From: Microbacterium sp. No. 7
GTDB lineage: Bacteria > Actinomycetota > Actinomycetes > Actinomycetales > Microbacteriaceae
DNA length: 64,000 nucleotides
Assembly (NCBI RefSeq): GCF_001314225.1
Contig: NZ_CP012697.1
Coordinates: 1,612,001 to 1,676,000 of the forward strand
Reading direction: 5' to 3'
Shown: piece by piece, positions 59,559 through 64,000 of the stretch
How the letters are laid out: the number at the start of each line of letters is the position of its first letter
Numbering within the stretch: the first letter of the stretch is position 1
The notes under the pieces: generated by a model
The model's database searches: none
Told to the model about the DNA's origin: nothing
The model's input: the letters and a program-made list of their open reading frames with translations, nothing else
Made by a program: the position numbers and the translations under genes

Positions 59559-60982
59559 GGCGCCGGGTCGCAGGGGATGGCGTTGCCGGTCGGGCTCGTC
59601 CAGGTGATCTCCCCGGTGCGCGGGTCCCGGCGCATCCTCCACGCGGTCTCCTCTTTGAGGACGTGGTGCGATCGGCAGACCGGTGCCGTGTTCTCGGCGG
59701 ACGTCGTCCCGCCGTCGGCCCAGCGCGTGCGGTGGTCGATGTCGCAGCGGTCTGCGGGCGTGCGGCATCCGGGGAAGACGCACGTGGGGTGGTGGACGCG
59801 GAGCCAGCGTCTCAGGTCGGCGGGGACGCGGTAGGCGGTGCGGTCGATGTCGACCACCGTTCCCGTGACGGGGTGCGTGAGCACCCGGACGAGGCTCGTG
59901 GCCGTCGCGGCGAGGTCGCGGGCGGTGTCGATGTCGATGGGACCGTAGCCGTCCAGGGTGGCGGGCTCGTCGGAGCGGCCGAGCAGGCTGAGGGCGGGGA
60001 TCGTGAGGTGCACGGTCGCGGCGGGTGCCGGTGCGGCCGGCCGGTCGGCGCTGCTCGCGTCGACGGGCGGCACGAGCGTCGTGAGCAGGTCGCAGAACGC
60101 GTCGGCGCGGAGCTGGGCGCTCGTCCGGTGCTCGTCGGGTCGTGCCGCGAGGTGGCGGGCGTGGCGTTCGAGGAGGTTGTCGATCGCGTGCGCGCCGGTG
60201 GCGGGCAGGAGCGCCGTGAGCGTGGCCATGCCGTCGAGCTCGGGCGCGATCCACACGGCGCGGTCGCCCATCGCGCGGGCGTGGCGCTCGCCGAGCGACG
60301 TCGGGTGCACGCGTTCGCGAACGGCTCGCGCACGGGTGCGGAACCTCCCCGGCGTGAGCGCGGCCGCGGCGTCGGCGAGGGTCTCGTCGAACCGCTGCCA
60401 TGCGTGGGGCATGCGATCGGGGAGCGAATCGGCGAGGGTCGCGACCGTGGCGGCGTTCTGCTCGCAGATGTCGCCGCCGAGATATCGTGACCACAGCACG
60501 GGGCAGCGCCGGGAGAGCACCCGTGCGCGATGGCCGCGGGAGCGGACGGCGTTCTCCGACAGACGCAGGCGCGTCGCGAGGTCGGCGGCCGCGGCGCGGA
60601 CGGCGAGCTGCACGCGGTGGCGACGCACGGTGCGGACGTCGCGGTCGCGGGGATCGACCCAGGCGGGGTCGAGAGCGGGGTCGGGGCCGAGCCAGGGCAC
60701 CGTGTCGGTCTCCGCCCGGGTGAGGACGGCGTCGATCACGCGATCCTGCTCTGCGACCAGGGCTCGCTGCCGCCGCGCGATCCGCTCGATGTCGAACAGT
60801 CCCTCGAACGCCTCCTGCGCCTCGTCGGGCGTCGCGTCGACCGGGCACAGCAGGTCTGCCTCGTCGATCAGCCGTGCCCGGTCGACGTGGTCGCGGCAGA
60901 GCGCGTCGAAGTGCGCGTCACGGAACGCGCGATCGGCGAACAGGTCGCCGATCGGATCGACGGATATCGTTGAAAGATCCAT
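59552..60982 (-). CDS. DUF222 / HNH endonuclease-domain protein (13E12-type)
   Basis: 476 residues. The N-terminal and middle parts are the helical DUF222 region (RLRLSENAVRSRGHRARVLS, SLGERHARAMGDRAVWIAPE); the C-terminus is an HNH nuclease fold with zinc-type cysteines: HPTCVFPGCRTPADRCDIDH, RTRWADGGTTSAENTAPVCR then SHH. Such 13E12-repeat proteins occur in many copies in actinobacterial genomes; activity and role are unknown. A TAGGCT -10 lies 6 nt upstream of the ATG. Confidence 0.88.
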   Translation of the reverse strand: MDLSTISVDPIGDLFADRAFRDAHFDALCRDHVDRARLIDEADLLCPVDATPDEAQEAFEGLFDIERIARRQRALVAEQDRVIDAVLTRAETDTVPWLGPDPALDPAWVDPRDRDVRTVRRHRVQLAVRAAAADLATRLRLSENAVRSRGHRARVLSRRCPVLWSRYLGGDICEQNAATVATLADSLPDRMPHAWQRFDETLADAAAALTPGRFRTRARAVRERVHPTSLGERHARAMGDRAVWIAPELDGMATLTALLPATGAHAIDNLLERHARHLAARPDEHRTSAQLRADAFCDLLTTLVPPVDASSADRPAAPAPAATVHLTIPALSLLGRSDEPATLDGYGPIDIDTARDLAATATSLVRVLTHPVTGTVVDIDRTAYRVPADLRRWLRVHHPTCVFPGCRTPADRCDIDHRTRWADGGTTSAENTAPVCRSHHVLKEETAWRMRRDPRTGEITWTSPTGNAIPCDPAPF

Positions 60983-60988
60983 ATCTCA

Positions 60989-60994
60989 AGCCTA
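60989..60994 (-). promoter_or_regulatory. -10 element TAGGCT, leaderless DUF222/HNH gene
   Basis: On the minus strand TAGGCT ends 6 nt before the ATG at 60982; the 70 nt upstream are A+T-rich. Confidence 0.55.
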
Positions 60995-61074
60995 CTATGT
61001 CGCTCGATAGATAGAAGATAACTACGAAGAAGATTCTCAGGGACACGACCCGGGGATCTGACAGGCGGCCCGGG

Positions 61075-61080
61075 TACTCT
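61075..61080 (+). promoter_or_regulatory. -10 element TACTCT before the transglycosylase gene
   Basis: TACTCT ends 11 nt before the ATG; no Shine-Dalgarno is seen, so a leaderless or near-leaderless transcript is likely. Confidence 0.4.
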
Positions 61081-61091
61081 GGGTCGCGATC

Positions 61092-61895
61092 ATGTCCGAC
61101 CCTCCGCGCATCCGGCCGCCACGGCTCCGCTGGATGCTGCCCGCGCTCGTCGTCGCGATGATGCTGGGCGGCGGTGCGCTGCTCGCCGCCGCGGCCGTGA
61201 CCTCGATCGGCGGCCTCGACCGGGCCGGCGATCCCGAGGAGCCGCGCGTGGCCACGGCGCCGACCGAGACGGCCGCCCCCGCACCGACGCGTACGCCGGC
61301 GTCGGCCTCCGCCCCGGTCTCCGGCATCCCGATCGCCGAGCTCGCCGACCCGGCCTGGACGCAGCGGATCGCCGCGGCGGGCGACATCCCCGAGCGCGCG
61401 ATGGCGGCCTACGCGGGCGCCGCCCTCGCGGTCGCCGGGACGCACCCCGCGTGCGGCCTCGGCTGGAACACGCTCGCCGCGATCGGGCTCGTCGAGACGC
61501 TGCACGGCAGCATGCACGGCGCGACGCTGCACGCCGACGGCACCGTGCTGCCGGCGATCGTCGGCATCGCCCTCGACGGCGACGGCACGATCCCCGTCCC
61601 CGACACCGACGGCGGCGCGATCGACGGCGACGCGGTCTGGGACCGCGCCGTCGGGCCCATGCAGTTCATCCCGTCCACGTGGGCGCTCGCGGCGCAGGAC
61701 GGCGACCGCGACGGCGTGACCGACATCAACCAGATCGACGACGCCGTCCTGGCCGCCGCCGTGCACCTGTGCGAGGTCGGCGGCGACCTCACGCAGCCCG
61801 AGAACTGGATCGCGGCCGTGAGCGCCTACAACCCCTCGCTCGACTACAACCACCGGGTCGCCGCCGCGGCGAACTCCTACGCGACGCTGGAGTGA
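61092..61895 (+). CDS. Lytic murein transglycosylase, membrane-anchored
   Basis: 267 residues. One N-terminal membrane helix (residues 14-38), a Pro/Ala/Thr-rich linker, then an SLT-type lysozyme fold: GLGWNTLAAIGLVETLHGSM with the catalytic glutamate in VETLHG, VGPMQFIPSTWALAAQDGDR and DINQIDDAVLAAAVHLC, and ISAYN-like AVSAYNPSLDYNHRV. It would cut peptidoglycan glycan strands outside the cell. The protease gene starts 4 nt after its stop, so they are co-transcribed. Confidence 0.9.
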   Translation: MSDPPRIRPPRLRWMLPALVVAMMLGGGALLAAAAVTSIGGLDRAGDPEEPRVATAPTETAAPAPTRTPASASAPVSGIPIAELADPAWTQRIAAAGDIPERAMAAYAGAALAVAGTHPACGLGWNTLAAIGLVETLHGSMHGATLHADGTVLPAIVGIALDGDGTIPVPDTDGGAIDGDAVWDRAVGPMQFIPSTWALAAQDGDRDGVTDINQIDDAVLAAAVHLCEVGGDLTQPENWIAAVSAYNPSLDYNHRVAAAANSYATLE

Positions 61896-61899
61896 CGCC

Positions 61900-63078
61900 G
61901 TGTTCGACATCCTTCTCGTGATCCTGCTGGTCGTCGCCCTCGTCGCGGGCCTGCGCGCGGGGTTCTTCTCGGCGATCGGCACCGTGTGCGGTCTCATCGC
62001 GGCGGGCCTCGTCGCCCCGTGGGTGCTGCCCTTCGTCGCGGGCCTCGTGACCGATCGTGCGTGGCACGGCATCACCGTCGTCGGCAGCGCGATCGTGCTG
62101 CTCGCGCTCGGCGCGGCGATCGGCGGCGCGATCGGCCGCGTCATCCGCAGCGGCGCCGACAAGCTGCGGCTGAAAGGCATCGAGCGCCTGCTCGGCGGCG
62201 TCGTCTCGCTCGTCGCGGCGACCCTCGTGCTCTCGCTCACGGCCGCGGGCATCGCGTCGGCCGGCATCCCCGTGCTCTCCGCGGCCGCGGCGTCGTCGAC
62301 GGTGCTGCGCACGATCGACCGCATCACGCCGGCGCCGCTCGCCGAGGCGATGGCGCGGCTGCACTCCGCGGTCCTCGGCGACACGGTGCTGCCCACGATC
62401 GACGGCCTGCTCGACGACGGCGAGCTCGCCCCCGCGCCCGACCTCGGATCGATCGACACCGACGATCCCGCCCTCGCGGCGGCGGCCGGCTCGGTCGCGC
62501 GCGTCTCCGGCATCGCGCACCAGTGCGGCACGATCGCGAGCGGAACCGGCTTCGTCATCGCCGAGGACCGCATCGTCACGAACGCGCACGTCGTCGCCGG
62601 GGTCGACACGCCCCTCGTCGAGCTGCCGGGCGAGCCGGCGCGCGACGGCCGCGTGATCTACTTCGACCCGGTCGACGACCTGGCCGTCATCGCCGCCGAC
62701 GTCGACGCCGCGCCGCTGCCCCTCGCCGATGCGCTCGTGCCGGGGGATGCCGCGGTCGTGCAGGGGTACCCGTACGGCGGGCCGTTCCAGACGGTTCCCG
62801 CGGGGGTGATCTGGAGCGGCTCGGCGCCGATCGGCGACATCTACGGGTCGGCCACCGCCGACCGCGCGATCTACAGCCTGCAGGCCGAGGTGCACCCCGG
62901 CAACTCCGGGGGCCCCGTGCTGACGGCGTCGGGCGCCGTCGCGGGCGTCGTGTTCGCCCGCGACGAGGTGCGCGCCGACGTCGGCTACGCGATGACGAAC
63001 GACGAGCTGCGTCCCGTGCTCGACGCGCTCGACGGCAGCGACGACGCCGTGGCCACGGGCGTCTGCCTCGCGGCGTAG
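61900..63078 (+). CDS. MarP-like membrane serine protease
   Basis: 392 residues. Four N-terminal membrane helices form a CvpA/colicin-V-production-like domain (residues 1-125); a chymotrypsin-like protease domain follows. The triad is present: His in IVTNAHVVAGVD, Asp in VDDLAVIAADV and Ser in HPGNSGGPVLTASG (about residues 228, 264, 336). Two cysteines near the domain start (HQCGTI) and end (TGVCLAA) could form a disulfide, as in mycobacterial MarP, which guards against acid stress through cell-wall hydrolases. Being next to a transglycosylase fits such a link. GTG start. Confidence 0.9.
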   Translation: MFDILLVILLVVALVAGLRAGFFSAIGTVCGLIAAGLVAPWVLPFVAGLVTDRAWHGITVVGSAIVLLALGAAIGGAIGRVIRSGADKLRLKGIERLLGGVVSLVAATLVLSLTAAGIASAGIPVLSAAAASSTVLRTIDRITPAPLAEAMARLHSAVLGDTVLPTIDGLLDDGELAPAPDLGSIDTDDPALAAAAGSVARVSGIAHQCGTIASGTGFVIAEDRIVTNAHVVAGVDTPLVELPGEPARDGRVIYFDPVDDLAVIAADVDAAPLPLADALVPGDAAVVQGYPYGGPFQTVPAGVIWSGSAPIGDIYGSATADRAIYSLQAEVHPGNSGGPVLTASGAVAGVVFARDEVRADVGYAMTNDELRPVLDALDGSDDAVATGVCLAA

Positions 63079-63100
63079 CTCCGCGCCGCGTCGGGGCCGG

Positions 63101-64000
63101 CTACTCCGCCGGGCGCGTCGCCGGGACCCACGTGGGGAACGGGTCGGCGAAGCCCGCCCACGCGGCCGGGCCGGCCGCGAGCTCCTCGTCGGTGAGCGCC
63201 GTCGCGTCGAGGGCCGCGGCGAGGGCGTCGCGATCGAGGTCGATGCCGATGAACGCGAGGTCCTGCCCCACGGCGAGCAGCTCGTCGTCGTCGGCGACCA
63301 GGTCGTCGCCGCCGAGCGGCTCGAACGAGATCATCGACCCGACGTGCTCCCAGCGGCCGACGAGGTGCGGGCGCGTCGCGAACCGGCAGAACCCCGCCGA
63401 GCGGATCACGGTGCCGAGCTCGCCCGGCTCGATGCGGTCGTCGAGCAGGCGCTCCAGCCGGCCGGGATGCAGCGGGCGCACGTTCTCGTAGCGCATCGCG
63501 CGCACGCGCGGATCGGTCATGTGCGGATCGAAGTCGTCGCTCAGGATGCCGAGCCAGCCCGCGCGCGTCTGCGCGGGCGTGTACGGAGGGCCGGCGGGCC
63601 ACTGGCCCGCGCCGTCGCGCTGCAGCCGCAGGCGCGCGTGCGGCGCGAGATGGCTGATGAGCGACATCACCGTGGAGAGCGTCGCGGTGGGCAGGGGCTC
63701 CCAGTTCACGAGGACGATGACCGACGCGTACTCGAGCTGCGTCACCGTGAGCATGGCGTGCGCGACGTACTGCGGGGGAGAGGGATGCCACCACGGCGGG
63801 GCGAGGCGTCGCGCGTACGTCTCGCGGCGCAGGTCGTCGAGCAGGTGCGAGGCGTCGGCGACGCACACGACGTCGAGCAGCCGGGTCGTGGCGTCCGGCG
63901 CCGCGAGCGCGCCGATCACCTCGGTCGTCAGCGTCTCGTGCGGGAACTCGAGCACGGCGCCGGCGGGTGTGTCGGCCCACGAGGCGAGGGCCGCGGCCTC
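63101..64000 (-). CDS. CobW-family (G3E) metallochaperone, C-terminal part (runs off window)
   Basis: About 300 residues visible, missing the N-terminus. The end of the GTPase half shows LLDVVCVADASHLLDDL and YASVIVLVNWEPL; the C-terminal CobW_C domain has MRYENVRPLHPGRLERLLDD and GTVIRSAGFCRFATRP then EHVGSMISFEPLGG. The GTP-binding P-loop and the CxCC metal motif would lie beyond 64000. COG0523 proteins deliver zinc or another metal and are often under Zur. The promoter is outside the window. Confidence 0.87.
   Translation of the reverse strand, partial: EAAALASWADTPAGAVLEFPHETLTTEVIGALAAPDATTRLLDVVCVADASHLLDDLRRETYARRLAPPWWHPSPPQYVAHAMLTVTQLEYASVIVLVNWEPLPTATLSTVMSLISHLAPHARLRLQRDGAGQWPAGPPYTPAQTRAGWLGILSDDFDPHMTDPRVRAMRYENVRPLHPGRLERLLDDRIEPGELGTVIRSAGFCRFATRPHLVGRWEHVGSMISFEPLGGDDLVADDDELLAVGQDLAFIGIDLDRDALAAALDATALTDEELAAGPAAWAGFADPFPTWVPATRPAE

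Noticed and set aside
59552..60982. DUF222/HNH gene as a homing element or mobile element
   Set aside because: No intron, intein, integrase or target duplication is seen; this family is a common resident in actinobacterial genomes.
1..64000. rRNA, tRNA, prophage, transposase and siderophore NRPS genes
   Set aside because: Looked for by eye; no cloverleaf, rRNA segment, phage structural gene, DDE transposase or adenylation/condensation domain was recognised. A covariance-model scan would be decisive for small RNAs.

Overview
The window looks like chromosomal DNA of a very GC-rich actinobacterium, most likely a Microbacterium or another Microbacteriaceae genus. The reasons are extreme G/C at third codon positions, a coproporphyrin-type heme operon, a ThiD-TenA fusion, an LGFP-repeat exported protein, a DUF222/HNH protein, DtxR-type iron boxes, a GTTGAGTAG...TATCGAAAC interspersed repeat, and many leaderless genes whose TAnnnT -10 box lies 6-11 nt before the start codon. 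No rRNA, tRNA, CRISPR array, transposase, integrase or prophage gene was recognised.

Layout. 1-9964: start of a LacI-type regulator, hemA, and divergently a tightly overlapping hemE-Y-Q-H-C-D-B-L operon that together cover heme synthesis from glutamyl-tRNA to heme except the ligase and sequence-known outliers; ferrochelatase with Fe-S cysteines plus HemQ indicate the coproporphyrin route. 9965-15741: repeats/terminator, a membrane protein, an exported LGFP/SGNH protein, rsmA, an aldo/keto reductase and ispE. 15762-21460: NTF2-like protein, Eis-like acetyltransferase, a TPP riboswitch driving thiM-thiE-thiDtenA, then a composite repeat block. 21492-23970: a thioredoxin-reductase-like/methyltransferase fusion divergent from an XRE-cupin regulator.

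23989-30634: siderophore uptake: FecE-like ATPase, two FecCD permeases and an AraC regulator on one strand; binding lipoprotein and a siderophore-interacting reductase fused to a methyltransferase-like half on the other, sharing a DtxR-type box. 30677-36131: YdeI-like protein, ABC-F ATPase, old yellow enzyme with HxlR regulator, thioesterase, TetR.

36180-55597 is the most unusual part. A promoter with a DtxR-type box and a Fur-family-type box precedes two IrtA/IrtB-like ABC proteins, an ECF transporter (S, T, double A) and an MFS carrier. A TetR gene and a 1195-residue protein that fuses two ABC exporters follow. A second copy of the Fur-type box precedes an FAD oxidoreductase with a cysteine tail and an ACR3/bile-acid-type carrier. 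On the other strand, a near-consensus DtxR box precedes a three-gene metabolic operon (MmgE/PrpD - phosphosulfolactate-synthase-like - YrdC-like) with no function I can name. These suggest a metal-starvation locus for uptake, and possibly synthesis, of a metallophore.

55597-64000: orphan FrdA/SdhA-like flavoprotein with divergent LysR, a 21-bp inverted tandem repeat block, DrrAB-like exporter with TetR, DUF222/HNH protein, lytic transglycosylase, MarP-like membrane protease, and the C-terminal part of a CobW-family protein cut by the window edge.
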